From NCBI RefSeq assembly GCF_003046315.1, contig NZ_PZZP01000001.1, positions 2,542,001 to 2,606,000 on the forward strand: a stretch of 64,000 nucleotides of DNA, in the 5' to 3' direction. The notes under the pieces were generated by a model. It had not been told where the DNA came from and ran no database searches. It saw nothing but the letters and a program-made list of their open reading frames with translations. Made by a program: the position numbers and the translations under genes. Positions 16,361-25,586 of this stretch are shown here, one piece after another. Within the stretch, counting starts at the first letter, position 1, and every line of letters begins with the position of its first letter. Origin of the DNA: Desmospora activa DSM 45169 (GTDB lineage: Bacteria > Bacillota > Bacilli > Thermoactinomycetales > DSM-45169).

Positions 16361-17083
16361 TTATTTCGCTTCTGCCATCTCTTCCTCGATGATTTCTTTT
16401 AAGCCATCGTACTGGAAGGCTTCCGCTGCATCCACCTTACGTCCGTTGACAAACAGGGTCGGAGTGGATTTCACTTTTGCCTTCCTCACAATTTCCCGAT
16501 CTTTTTCCAACTGCTCCCTGTGCGCTTCTTGCTCAATATCTTCCTTTAGTTGATCCGGATCCACTTTTGGCGCATTTTCTTCCGCCAGTTTCGTCAGTAG
16601 CTCCGGTGTAGCCCATTCTATCTTTTCGTTCCTTTGATTGTCGTAAATCGCTTCAAAGTAGGGCCAGAAGCTGTCCGGATCCTGATCAAATACCGCTTCT
16701 GCAGCCATAGCCGCCGTTATGGAGTCTTCACCGATAAAGGCATGGTTGATAAAGTAAAACGCCACTTTGCCTTGATCGATATAATCCTTTTTCAACTGCG
16801 GATAAATCTGATCCTTAAATCCTTTACAGGCAGGACATTTATAGTCACCAAACTCCACAATTTTTACCGGTGCATCGGGATCACCCAAAACCGGTTGATT
16901 TTCATATTCAAAAATATCCTCTGATACGCGAACCACTTCCGCCCCTCCGACAAAGGTGCGCACCACTGCAAATATACCCAGACCCAGGAAGAGCACAATC
17001 ACTGTGATCATTGTCAGATTCTTCATCCGTTCAGCCCGGGCTTGTGCTTGTTGTTTTTTGGAGCTCCTATTCTTTTTTGCCAT
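16361..17083 (-). CDS. bdbD: Membrane-anchored thiol oxidase BdbD (DsbA family)
   Basis: About 240 residues from the ATG at 17081-17083 with AGGGGG upstream. A basic N-terminus (KKNRSSKKQQ) and one membrane helix (about 22-45) anchor it outside. The thioredoxin-like domain carries the active site CPAC in FGDYKCPACKGF, and the cis-proline loop is STPTLFVNG. It introduces disulfides into exported proteins and is reoxidised by BdbC, the next gene. Confidence 0.92.
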   Translation of the reverse strand: MAKKNRSSKKQQAQARAERMKNLTMITVIVLFLGLGIFAVVRTFVGGAEVVRVSEDIFEYENQPVLGDPDAPVKIVEFGDYKCPACKGFKDQIYPQLKKDYIDQGKVAFYFINHAFIGEDSITAAMAAEAVFDQDPDSFWPYFEAIYDNQRNEKIEWATPELLTKLAEENAPKVDPDQLKEDIEQEAHREQLEKDREIVRKAKVKSTPTLFVNGRKVDAAEAFQYDGLKEIIEEEMAEAK

Positions 17084-17211
17084 GAATAAACCCCCTGGTC
17101 CCATTCTGAAAAACTACCACTCCCATCATACCCTTGTTTCCCATCTTTTTTCAACGAATACGGATCGGGGGAAGTGAAATAATTATAAATTTTTGGTTTA
17201 ACAACAAAAAA

Positions 17212-17236
17212 CCGCCCTCTTCTATAAGAAGGGCGG
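17212..17236 (-). terminator. Intrinsic terminator
   Basis: CCGCCC...GGGCGG stem with a CTAT loop and a TTTTTTG run on the minus strand, just after the small gene at 17256-17477. Confidence 0.8.
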
Positions 17237-17255
17237 CGCATTACGATTGATTTTT

Positions 17256-17477
17256 TTATTTTAGCAGCCCGCACGGAAACCGGAATATACGGATGATTTT
17301 ACGTCGCGGAATCCGAATGATGACAAACCGACCATGAATGAATACACGCAAAAAAATGAACTTAGGAGTAACCGCAACCAAACATCCGGTCAGTGATCGG
17401 GACACGGTTTTGACAGCGACGATCGTACCGATCAATGATCGTATCCAAGCAGGAGATACTTTTTTTTCCGTTACCAC
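17256..17477 (-). CDS. Small basic DUF2642-like protein
   Basis: About 73 residues. I prefer GTG at 17475-17477, since GGAGGG lies seven bases before it; the ATG two codons upstream abuts the ribosome site. The pattern SLIGTIVAVKTVSRSLTGCLVAVTPKF then RFVIIRIPRRKIIRI is that of the short Sm-like DUF2642/YuzF proteins found in spore formers (some are coat-associated). It is very basic at the C-terminus. The function is unknown. A second protein with the same kind of domain is at 26779-27231. Confidence 0.55.
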   Translation of the reverse strand: MVTEKKVSPAWIRSLIGTIVAVKTVSRSLTGCLVAVTPKFIFLRVFIHGRFVIIRIPRRKIIRIFRFPCGLLK

Positions 17478-17720
17478 TTGCATCCCTCCAATAACAATCT
17501 TTTATAATGTATGAATCCGGCACTGATTTGGAACGGGCCATTGTCACATCCTACATCAATGGTTTCAGCCCTGATTATCGCTGTTGATCAGACTTACCCT
17601 ATTTCCCTAGAGGGTAGGTGCGCCAAAGTAGGACAAAGCCAACTGAAATATGGCCATTTCTTCCGTTTTCCTCTACAATAGGCTTTTAGGCTTTGAATTT
17701 AATCGATCAGGTGATCTCAC

Positions 17721-18650
17721 ATGAAATACAATAAATGGATGACGTATATCGTTCCTTCCGAATGGAACCAGCGAACGGTTACTGAAGTGTTAAAAGGACC
17801 CCTCCTTCTCTCCAATCGAATGATCAACCGGTTAACCCGATCCCGTGGCATCCGCCTCAACGGTAGTATGCCGTGGCTCAATCGCGTATTAAAAACGGGA
17901 GATCGGCTGCAAGTAGCTGTGCGCCCGCGCGAGCGATCCGACCAAGAGCCAGAACCGATCCCGGTTGATGTCATCTACGAGGATGAGGATTGGATGGTGG
18001 TAAACAAATCCGCAGGAATAAAAGTGCACCCCACCCAACCGGCTGAAGGTGGAACACTGACCAATGGTATCTTGTACCATTGGAAAGAAACTCACGGAAT
18101 GGAAGGCATCGTACGACCCGTGCACCGATTGGACCGACATACATCCGGATTGTTGCTGGTGGCAAAATATGCTTATGCCCACCAGTTGATGGACCGAGAA
18201 CTGAGGGAGAAGCGAATTCGCCGTATTTATTGGGCTGTCGCCTGTGGCCGAATGGGTGAAGTGGGAACCACAGGCACCATTGACGCGCCCATCGCTAAGG
18301 AGCCCAATCATCCGTTGCGACGGCGGGTGGATCGCGGTGGCGATCATGCCGTCACCCACTACCGGGTGCTGGATCGATCAAAGAAAGCAACGTTGCTCCA
18401 ATTGGAACTGGATACCGGACGTACCCATCAGATTCGCGTTCATTTGGCACATCTGGGCCACCCGCTGGCAGGGGATAAACTGTACGGAGGATCCACCGCT
18501 TACATCCGGCGCCAAGCCCTGCATGCCCAACAACTTCACTTTACCCACCCATTAAAAGGAGAGAAGATGATTTTTACATCTCCTCTCCCACAAGATTTAA
18601 CCGATTTGCTGGAAAAGCTAGGATTGTACACAGCCGGCGATGGTAAATAA
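17721..18650 (+). CDS. RluA-family 23S/other RNA pseudouridine synthase
   Basis: 309 residues: an S4-like RNA-binding N-terminus (about 15-80) and a pseudouridine synthase domain with HRLDRHTSG, whose aspartate near 137 is the catalytic nucleophile. TGRTHQIRVHLAHLGHPLAGDKLYGG is the standard second signature. It isomerises uridine in structured RNA. Of the several Bacillus paralogues it most resembles the YhcT/YjbO group, but the target uridine cannot be assigned. It stands alone on the plus strand. Confidence 0.88.
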   Translation: MKYNKWMTYIVPSEWNQRTVTEVLKGPLLLSNRMINRLTRSRGIRLNGSMPWLNRVLKTGDRLQVAVRPRERSDQEPEPIPVDVIYEDEDWMVVNKSAGIKVHPTQPAEGGTLTNGILYHWKETHGMEGIVRPVHRLDRHTSGLLLVAKYAYAHQLMDRELREKRIRRIYWAVACGRMGEVGTTGTIDAPIAKEPNHPLRRRVDRGGDHAVTHYRVLDRSKKATLLQLELDTGRTHQIRVHLAHLGHPLAGDKLYGGSTAYIRRQALHAQQLHFTHPLKGEKMIFTSPLPQDLTDLLEKLGLYTAGDGK

Positions 18651-18657
18651 AAAAAGA

Positions 18658-18684
18658 AACGCCTTATCTCTTTTCTAAGGCGTT
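18658..18684 (-). terminator. Intrinsic terminator
   Basis: AACGCCTTA/TAAGGCGTT with a nine-base loop; the minus strand continues into TTTCTTTTTTT, so it mainly serves the subtilase gene. The convergent pseudouridine synthase gene also ends here. Confidence 0.8.
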
Positions 18685-18727
18685 ACCGTTATCTCACCAT
18701 ATCGAAAAAATTTGGTCCCATCCGACA

Positions 18728-19804
18728 TCAAACCTGTACTAGTCCCGCGCCGTACAGGCGACGGGAACCCAAGGTTAGCGCCCGTTTACTTAAAGTCCGT
18801 TTAATGGCGGCTGAAGACATTCCCTGTTGTCGTAAAATCGCCGCCACCCCACTCACATGAGGAGCTGCCTGGGACGTTCCGCTTAAAGCCGCATAACGAT
18901 TGCCGGTGTATGTGCTTAAAATGCTAACCCCAGGTGCGGCGATATCGAGGGTGGGACCGGTAGCGGAAAATGGGGCTCGCTTGTTTCCGCGGGTCAGAGC
19001 AGCCACTGCTACCACAGTAGGCAGGCTGGCGGGCACCTCTACCGTATCACCGCTTCCATCTGCATTGGCACTGTTTCCGGCCGCCGCAATCACCAGTACA
19101 CCACGGCTGTTGGCTACTCTAATGGCACGAGCGAGAGCAGCGGGAATATTTTTGCCACCACCTAAGCTCAAATTGAGAATATGCATCCCATTGTCGATGC
19201 CCCAGTCAATTCCGCGTACCAAGGTGGAAATACTCCCTACTCCCCGATCGCTTAAAACCTTGATCGCATACAGACTGGCCGCAGGCGCCACCCCGGTTAC
19301 ACCAATGGAATTGCTGCGGGCGGCAATAATTCCCGCTACATGGGTGCCGTGCCCGTTTCCATCATGAGGGGGACGCTTCGGTTCCACAATATTGATTCCC
19401 CCTTTGATGTTTTTGCGTAAATCGGGATGATTTAGGTTGATCCCGGTATCCACCACTCCCACACGGACACCTGCTCCTGCTCGTGGATCGGGGTTTCCTT
19501 TCCACACCTTTTTCACATTCCACGTTACCACTTGACTGGTGGGTTTTATTTTTTGAATCATCCTATTCCGGCTGATCACCCCGATCAACTTCGGCTTTGG
19601 GAGGAGCACCTGCTGATCCACTTCTGCCGTCAACAAAGCGGGGTCCTCTAAAATTCCTCTTATTTCCTCATTAGGAACATAAGCAGATACAATGCCACAG
19701 TGACGACTAATATACCGGATATTTCCTCCCGCTTTTTCAATCCGCTTCAACAACGACCAACGACGGAGCGAAAAAGTGTAACTACCATATGCTCCATTCA
19801 TCAT
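18728..19804 (-). CDS. S8 subtilisin-like protease without signal peptide
   Basis: 358 residues. The catalytic triad is visible: Asp in GVVDTGINLNHPDL, His in GNGHGTHVAG, Ser in LSGTSQAAPHVSG; the oxyanion Asn is in AAAGNSA. An N-terminal I9-like segment (about 1-80) probably acts as intramolecular chaperone. There is no signal peptide, so it may be intracellular or exported otherwise; it differs from the intracellular ISP family in having the long propeptide-like segment. The ATG has AGAGGTGATAG in front. Monocistronic with its own terminator. Confidence 0.87.
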   Translation of the reverse strand: MMNGAYGSYTFSLRRWSLLKRIEKAGGNIRYISRHCGIVSAYVPNEEIRGILEDPALLTAEVDQQVLLPKPKLIGVISRNRMIQKIKPTSQVVTWNVKKVWKGNPDPRAGAGVRVGVVDTGINLNHPDLRKNIKGGINIVEPKRPPHDGNGHGTHVAGIIAARSNSIGVTGVAPAASLYAIKVLSDRGVGSISTLVRGIDWGIDNGMHILNLSLGGGKNIPAALARAIRVANSRGVLVIAAAGNSANADGSGDTVEVPASLPTVVAVAALTRGNKRAPFSATGPTLDIAAPGVSILSTYTGNRYAALSGTSQAAPHVSGVAAILRQQGMSSAAIKRTLSKRALTLGSRRLYGAGLVQV

Positions 19805-19979
19805 CTATCACCTCTTATTCTCAGAATATGAAGTGATAGATCGATTGGTTTGTGTCCTTACCCCCTTATTCTCTTCACTTATTCACAGCACCTTAAAATG
19901 AATGTAACAGTTAGACCAAACAACCGGATTACTATTTTGGTAGCATTAGATGCAAAAAATTGAAGAGAGGGAATGGACT

Positions 19980-21335
19980 GTGAACAAAAAATTGCTCAAC
20001 AGCCGTTGGATCCGTATCTCGTTGTTTTTACTCGCTCTTTTTGTGGTCGTGCCCAGCATCAATATCGCCCTGGCTAATCAGACCGCCATCAAGTATCCCG
20101 ATGCCGAAAAGTACAAGCCCACTCCGGTTCCGGATCGTATCGTCCTCACTTGGAAGGGTGAGCCCACTACCACTCAAGCTGTATCCTGGCGTACCGATAC
20201 GAGTGTTCTCACTCCCCAGGCCCAGATTGCCGTAGCGGAAGACGGCCCTAACTTTAAACAGAACGCGACGACGGTTACCGCTGAGAGCAGCACCGATGTA
20301 AAAGGAAACCAAAATTACACCGCCAAATTTCATACCGTTCAGTTTAAAGACCTGACTCCCAACACCAAGTATCTCTATCGTGTCGGCGATGGCGTCAACT
20401 GGAGCGAGTGGTTTCAGTTCACGACCGCTTCCACCAAAAATGAACCCTTTGCCTTCCTGTATGTCGGCGATGCTCAGAACGATATCCTGGAACACTGGTC
20501 CCGTGTCATCCGTAAAGCTTATTCCGATCTGCCTGATGCCCGCTTTATCATTCATGCCGGTGATCTGATCAACCATGGTGACGCGGATGAACAGTGGGGA
20601 GAATGGTTTGAAGCCGGCGGCTGGTTAAATGGGATGGTCCCCAGCATTCCTACCCCCGGCAACCACGAATACGCCAAAATTGTGCCCAATACCCCCAGCA
20701 GTCTCTCCCCATACTGGCGTCCGCAGTTTGCCTTACCGGAAAATGGGCCGGCAGGCCATGAAGAAACGGTATACTATACGGACTACCAAGGCATGCGCAT
20801 CATCTCCCTCGACACCAACAAAAAGGGAGCTGAGCTTGATAAACAGGCAGCCTGGCTGGAAGAGGCACTAAAAAACAATCCCAATAAATGGACCGTCATC
20901 ACTTTCCACCATCCGATCTTCGCCAATTCGCCGGGACGTGACAATGTTGAAATCCGTGAAAAACTGCTCCCGATTGTACAGAAGTACAACGTAGATCTCG
21001 TACTGCAAGGCCATGACCATAGCTATGCCCGTGGCCATGTCAGCAACCTCCCCACTGGGGTAACGGCAAAAGACCCCAAGAGCAATACTGTTTTTGTCGT
21101 CTCTGTCTCCGGTCCCAAGATGTATGATCTTACCCATAAAAACTGGGAAGAAAACGGAGCAGAGGTTCGTAAATCCGTTAAAAACACCCAGTTGTACCAG
21201 CTCATCCGTGTAGACGGCAATGTAATACGCTATGAGGCACGGACCGCTACCGGCAGTTTGTTTGACGGATTTGAACTGAAAAAGTCTGCCAATGGTGAGA
21301 AAGAGATTAAAGATTTAAAGATGAAAGACAAATAA
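19980..21335 (+). CDS. Secreted purple-acid-phosphatase-like metallophosphoesterase
   Basis: About 451 residues from GTG at 19980, eight bases after GAGAGGG; the upstream ATG at 19950 has no site. A signal peptide (NKKLLNSRW, hydrophobic stretch, ALA) is followed by an Ig/FN3-like purple acid phosphatase N-domain (about 45-150, VLTWKGEPTTTQAVSWRT) and the metallophosphoesterase domain: GDAQND, HAGDLINHG, PGNHEY, FHHPIF and GHDHSY give the two-metal site. It probably releases phosphate from extracellular organic phosphates. Confidence 0.88.
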   Translation: MNKKLLNSRWIRISLFLLALFVVVPSINIALANQTAIKYPDAEKYKPTPVPDRIVLTWKGEPTTTQAVSWRTDTSVLTPQAQIAVAEDGPNFKQNATTVTAESSTDVKGNQNYTAKFHTVQFKDLTPNTKYLYRVGDGVNWSEWFQFTTASTKNEPFAFLYVGDAQNDILEHWSRVIRKAYSDLPDARFIIHAGDLINHGDADEQWGEWFEAGGWLNGMVPSIPTPGNHEYAKIVPNTPSSLSPYWRPQFALPENGPAGHEETVYYTDYQGMRIISLDTNKKGAELDKQAAWLEEALKNNPNKWTVITFHHPIFANSPGRDNVEIREKLLPIVQKYNVDLVLQGHDHSYARGHVSNLPTGVTAKDPKSNTVFVVSVSGPKMYDLTHKNWEENGAEVRKSVKNTQLYQLIRVDGNVIRYEARTATGSLFDGFELKKSANGEKEIKDLKMKDK

Positions 21336-21363
21336 ACAGCGCAATTAACCACTAATTTTCTTA

Positions 21364-21403
21364 AGCAATAGAGATGGAGCATCAAGCCTCCATCTCTATT
21401 GCT
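21364..21403. terminator. Long perfect hairpin between phosphatase and HupE genes
   Basis: A 16-bp perfect stem (21364-21379 with 21388-21403) and an eight-base loop. There is no clear T-run, so it may be a weak terminator or an RNA stabiliser at the phosphatase 3' end. Confidence 0.6.
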
Positions 21404-21448
21404 GTCAATCAAAATCGATCCATTTCTGTGTAAAAGAAGGAGAAAACC

Positions 21449-22543
21449 ATGCAACGTTATGTATCGCTCCTCTTGATCAGCTTAACCGTTTTTACAATCG
21501 CCACCTCGTTCACGGTGCTGTTTGCATCTCCGACTTCTGCCCATAACAATAACCACGGTTATATGGATATTACGCTAAAGCCGGGGGAAGCTCATATCAA
21601 CTTAATTCTCGATTTCGAAGAGTTGAGCCAATTAGTCGATATACCGATTGAGTGGCAAACCGCTTCTACTTCTGAACTGGAAAAGATCTTGGCCGATCGA
21701 AAAGATTCGTTGTATCAACCACTGGCTGCCGGGGTACGGGTATATCGGGATGAAGTTCCCTGTACACCTCAGATTGTCAACACCGTTGTCAGTACATTGG
21801 ATGAACACCCCCTGGCTGAAATCGGCTTGTTATATCCCTGTGACGGCGACGCAACCCGGATCCGCTATGATCTATTTTTTGAGGACATCAACCGCTCACA
21901 CCTCAATATCGCACAAATTAAAGGTGAGGGTGTCGATCAGGAGTTTCTTTTTACCATTGCCGATCGGGAATTGGAAGTGGGAGAACGGAACTGGTTGCGG
22001 CAAGGATGGCAATTTATCAGTCTAGGCGGCAAACATATTTTTACTGGATATGATCACATCCTATTTGTTCTATCCCTGCTGTTGATCGCCACCCGATTGC
22101 TACAGACCGTTGAGATCGCCACCGCATTTACACTCGGTCACAGTATTACACTCGGCCTGGCAACTTTGGGTGTAGTCACCTTCCCTGAACGGATTGTTGA
22201 GTCCATAATCGCTCTCAGCATTGTTTTTGTCGCCTCACAAATTCTGTTCAAGCGCCATTTACCACATCAATGGATTGTCGCTCTATTATTCGGCCTTGTA
22301 CATGGATTTGGATTTGCAGGCATTTTGCAGGAAATGGAACTCTCCCATAGCAGTATTGCTTCTTCCCTTCTCTTTTTTAACGTTGGGGTGGAACTGGGCC
22401 AAATCGCCATCATCGCCGTCGCTTTTCCCCTACTGGCTTATATCCGGCGCTATCCAATCTATCCCCGCATCGCCGCTACGAGTTCCATCGCCATGATCGC
22501 CATTGGCCTGTACTGGTTTATTCAACGCTCCATCGTGTTTTAA
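21449..22543 (+). CDS. HupE/UreJ-family membrane protein
   Basis: 364 residues. A signal peptide ends near TSAHNNNHG, followed by an extracellular domain of about 150 residues and then six or seven membrane helices (from about 190). GGKHIFTGYDHILFVLSLLL and FTLGHSITL, with their histidines, are the HupE/UreJ metal-binding signatures; GLVHGFGFAG is a further conserved helix. Relatives take up nickel or cobalt, but the large-extracellular-domain Bacillales branch has no tested substrate. It ends at a strong terminator. No urease or hydrogenase genes are nearby. Confidence 0.8.
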   Translation: MQRYVSLLLISLTVFTIATSFTVLFASPTSAHNNNHGYMDITLKPGEAHINLILDFEELSQLVDIPIEWQTASTSELEKILADRKDSLYQPLAAGVRVYRDEVPCTPQIVNTVVSTLDEHPLAEIGLLYPCDGDATRIRYDLFFEDINRSHLNIAQIKGEGVDQEFLFTIADRELEVGERNWLRQGWQFISLGGKHIFTGYDHILFVLSLLLIATRLLQTVEIATAFTLGHSITLGLATLGVVTFPERIVESIIALSIVFVASQILFKRHLPHQWIVALLFGLVHGFGFAGILQEMELSHSSIASSLLFFNVGVELGQIAIIAVAFPLLAYIRRYPIYPRIAATSSIAMIAIGLYWFIQRSIVF

Positions 22544-22560
22544 AAACCGATCATCCATTA

Positions 22561-22601
22561 AAAAGCAGTCAGGTGAGCTAGTATATAGCCTGACTGCTTT
22601 T
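22561..22601. terminator. Intrinsic terminator
   Basis: AAAAGCAGTCAGG (22561-22573) pairs perfectly with CCTGACTGCTTTT (22589-22601). It closes the HupE gene and insulates the iron operon. Confidence 0.9.
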
Positions 22602-22644
22602 ATACTTCCTGGGGAAAAAATCATGATCCGCAAAAGCGAAAAAG

Positions 22645-22673
22645 TTGAAAATGATTCTCATTCTATGTAAAAT
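22645..22673 (+). promoter_or_regulatory. Promoter of the iron-transport operon with overlapping Fur box
   Basis: TTGAAA (22645-22650) and TAAAAT (22668-22673) are 17 bp apart, a near-ideal sigma-A promoter. The spacer holds TGAAAATGATTCTCA (22646-22660), two mismatches from the Fur 7-1-7 consensus TGATAATNATTATCA. Iron-bound Fur would cover the -35 element and block transcription. Confidence 0.82.
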
Positions 22674-22718
22674 GAACTAGAAAAATCGACTGATCCCTAC
22701 AGAGGAGGATGATGGCGC

Positions 22719-23762
22719 GTGGCGTCGAGGTTTAAGTATCTTACTTTATCCGTTATAATGTTTGCACTTGTCGTGACCGGTTGCTCCCCACAATCCGATG
22801 GAGCAAAAGGGGAGAGCGATGAGTTGGTCGTATACTCCGCCCGTAAAGAGCAGTTCGTGAAACCGTTGATCGATGCATTTGAAAAAGAAAGCGGCATGAA
22901 AGTGAAACTGATGGCCGCCGATGAGACCCTGGTCAATAAAATATTGGAAGAAAAAAAGAATCCACAGGCAGATATCTTTTTCTCCAATGATACCGGCGCA
23001 CTGGAATACCTTCGCATCGAGAATGCGCTGGCTCCCAACGACTCCGACAAGATCCAGGTGATCGACGAGAAATACCGGGCTGATGACGGATCGTGGGTAG
23101 GCTTGTCCGCACGTAGCCGTATTTTTATGTATAATAAGGATTTGATCTCGGAGAAGGATGTACCCCAAACCATGTGGGACCTGACCGACCCCAAATATAA
23201 AGGAAAATTCGCCATCACCCGCGGCGGCAACGGCTCAATGGTGGCGCAAGTGGCAGCCCTGCGCGCCCAATGGGGCGATAAGAAAACCAAAGAGTGGCTG
23301 ACAAAAGTAAAGGATAACGCCGCCATCATCACAGACGGCCACGGTGATATCCGACAGGCGGTAGGTGCCGGGGAAGTGGAATTCGGCTTGGTGAACAACT
23401 ATTACTTCCATCAGCAATTAGATGAGCCCAAAGACAACCATGTGGATGCCGTCTATCCCGATCAAGGCAAAGATGGGATGGGTGTTTTCGTTAATGCCGC
23501 CGGGGTGGGGTTGATCAAAGGTGGGCCCAACCAAACCAACGCCAAGAAATTTATCGATTTTTTGACGGAGGAAGAACAGCAGAAGCTCTTCTCCTTTGAG
23601 AGCAAAGAGATTCCGTTGGTGGAAGGAATCGAAACACCGCCCGAAGCCAAACCGCTCAGCGAATACCAAGTGATGGAGTTGCCGTTGAAAGAGATCGGCC
23701 CGGTATGGGTGGATGCCAAGAAGTTGATCGAAGAAAGCGGATTAGACTTAGAAGTAAAGTGA
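22719..23762 (+). CDS. fbpA: Ferric iron ABC transporter, substrate-binding lipoprotein
   Basis: 347 residues from GTG with GAGGAGG ten bases upstream. A lipoprotein signal ends at VVTGC. The mature protein is a class of ferric-binding proteins (FbpA/FutA): LVVYSARKEQFVKPLIDAFEKESG at the start, IFFSNDTGALEYL, then GNGSMVAQVAALR and GLVNNYYFHQQL, where the adjacent tyrosines are the usual iron ligands. It captures Fe(III), perhaps with a carried anion, and delivers it to the permease. The gene lies first in the operon, under a Fur box. Confidence 0.87.
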   Translation: MASRFKYLTLSVIMFALVVTGCSPQSDGAKGESDELVVYSARKEQFVKPLIDAFEKESGMKVKLMAADETLVNKILEEKKNPQADIFFSNDTGALEYLRIENALAPNDSDKIQVIDEKYRADDGSWVGLSARSRIFMYNKDLISEKDVPQTMWDLTDPKYKGKFAITRGGNGSMVAQVAALRAQWGDKKTKEWLTKVKDNAAIITDGHGDIRQAVGAGEVEFGLVNNYYFHQQLDEPKDNHVDAVYPDQGKDGMGVFVNAAGVGLIKGGPNQTNAKKFIDFLTEEEQQKLFSFESKEIPLVEGIETPPEAKPLSEYQVMELPLKEIGPVWVDAKKLIEESGLDLEVK

Positions 23763-23776
23763 TAATCGAAGACCGA

Positions 23777-23810
23777 TCAGTGGAGGGAAGCTCGCATCCC
23801 CCCACTGATT
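23777..23810 (+). promoter_or_regulatory. Stem-loop between binding-protein and permease genes
   Basis: ATCAGTGG (23777-23784) pairs with CCACTGAT (23803-23810), with extra G-C pairs possible inside. It sits 15 bases after the fbpA stop and lacks a T-run. Such hairpins commonly protect the upstream binding-protein mRNA and lower permease expression. The function here is inferred from position. Confidence 0.5.
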
Positions 23811-23918
23811 GCCGTTAAACCGACCGGGATATTCACGGACGGTAATCCGCCCTACGGCACTGAAAATAGGAATCATACTGCCTACCCATCTTGATCTTTA
23901 AACAGGGAGTAAAACCGC

Positions 23919-25574
23919 ATGACCAAACCCCGCTTACATGCACAATCTATCAGTGATCACAACAAATCTACTCAGGATCAGTCCCGGAAACCGTATTTGT
24001 TTCAGGCTGTCCCTCGCTTTTGGCATTCGCTGTGGCTCGGTAAGCCACCCAATCCTCTCCTCCTGTTGCTATCGATGTTGACGGCATTGATCATGGTGAT
24101 TCCCATCTTGTATGTGATTGTGCAGGGAGCGCAGGCAGAGGGTGAGCGTTGGGTTCAGCTATGGGATTCCCGCCTTCCCGCGCTATTGTGGAACACAATC
24201 TCTCTTACCACTGTCGTGACGACCGGAGCGATTTTAATCGGTGTCACCCTCGCCTTTTTAGTGGTGCGTACCGATCTTCCCGGGCGAAAATGGTGGCGCT
24301 TGATCACCGCCCTACCCTTGATGATCCCGCCTTATGTGGGAGCGATGGCCTACATTATGATCTTTGGTCCCACCGGCTGGATGCGCGACTGGTTCGGCTC
24401 ATCCCCTCTCCCGATCTACAGTTTCTGGGGTGTCACCCTGGTGATGACCATGTTTACTTACCCCTATGTATACTTGATCGCTGCATCGTCATTGGGCCGA
24501 TTAAACGCCAACCTCGAAGAAGCGGCGTTGTCCTGCGGCCAGCGCTACCGGCACGTATTTCTGAAAGTGGTGTTGCCGTTGTTGCGCCCGGCGATCGGTG
24601 CCGGCGCCATTCTCGTCTCTCTTTATGTCCTGTCGGATTTCGGGGCCATCTCCATGCTGCGCTACACTACTTTCACCGCTGCCATCTACTATCAAATGGG
24701 CAGCTTCGACCGCATGAGTGCAGCCATGTTAAGCGTCGTCCTCATCGCTATCACCCTGGTCTTTCTTTGGATGGAAGCGCGCACGCGCAAACATATTCGC
24801 TATTCGCAACAAAACGGTACCTATCGCCGCCCGTTGACCATCCCATTGGGTAGATGGAAACCGCTGGCCCTCGCATTTGTGATCTTCATCTCTGTCATCG
24901 GTGTATTTCTTCCCTTGGTCGTCCTGATCTATTGGTCACACCAGGGATGGCAAATGGGGGCATTAGATTCCTCATTCTGGGAATACGCGGTAAACAGCCT
25001 TGTCGTCTCCGGGATTTCCGCCCTTTTATCGATCCTATTCGCGATGCCCTTGGTCTATTTAAAAGCAAGAAGCCCCTCCTCCATTACCAGTCTATTGCAC
25101 AAAATCGTTTACAGCGGCTATGCGTTGCCGGGGGTGATCGTCTCCCTGGGAATCGTATTCGTTTTTAATCAGTACCTACCATTTCTTTATGGAACCATCG
25201 CCTTGTTAATCACCGCCTATGTCATGCGGTTTCTGCCCCAGGCTACCCAAGCGGGGGAAGCGGCCATCAGCCTGGTGTCACCTCGCTTGGACGAAGCGGC
25301 ACAAAGTTTAGGCCACTCACCTTGGCAATCCCTGTTGAAAGTTACCTTACCACTGATGATGCCGGGCGTTCTGGCGGGAGCCGCATTCGTTTTCGTCAGC
25401 TCCATGAAAGAACTTCCCGCCACTTTGCTGCTGCGCCCGGCAGGGTATGACACCTTGTCTGTCCGCGTCTGGATCCAAGCTAGCGAAGGGATGTATCACT
25501 TAGCTGCTCCGGCGGCCCTGTTGTTAATACTTGTCTCCATTCTGCCCATGCGCTGGATTCTCAATCGATACTAG
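23919..25574 (+). CDS. fbpB: Ferric iron ABC transporter, fused double permease
   Basis: 551 residues with about 12 membrane helices in two MetI-like halves. Each half carries the cytoplasmic EAA loop: NLEEAALSCGQRYRHVFLKVVLPLLRP (first) and RLDEAAQSLGHSPWQSLLKVTLPLMMP (second), which dock on the ATPase. This two-in-one form is normal for FbpB/ThiP-type permeases. It follows fbpA by 156 bases and precedes fbpC by 12. Confidence 0.88.
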   Translation: MTKPRLHAQSISDHNKSTQDQSRKPYLFQAVPRFWHSLWLGKPPNPLLLLLSMLTALIMVIPILYVIVQGAQAEGERWVQLWDSRLPALLWNTISLTTVVTTGAILIGVTLAFLVVRTDLPGRKWWRLITALPLMIPPYVGAMAYIMIFGPTGWMRDWFGSSPLPIYSFWGVTLVMTMFTYPYVYLIAASSLGRLNANLEEAALSCGQRYRHVFLKVVLPLLRPAIGAGAILVSLYVLSDFGAISMLRYTTFTAAIYYQMGSFDRMSAAMLSVVLIAITLVFLWMEARTRKHIRYSQQNGTYRRPLTIPLGRWKPLALAFVIFISVIGVFLPLVVLIYWSHQGWQMGALDSSFWEYAVNSLVVSGISALLSILFAMPLVYLKARSPSSITSLLHKIVYSGYALPGVIVSLGIVFVFNQYLPFLYGTIALLITAYVMRFLPQATQAGEAAISLVSPRLDEAAQSLGHSPWQSLLKVTLPLMMPGVLAGAAFVFVSSMKELPATLLLRPAGYDTLSVRVWIQASEGMYHLAAPAALLLILVSILPMRWILNRY

Positions 25575-25586
25575 GAGGTTGGGTCA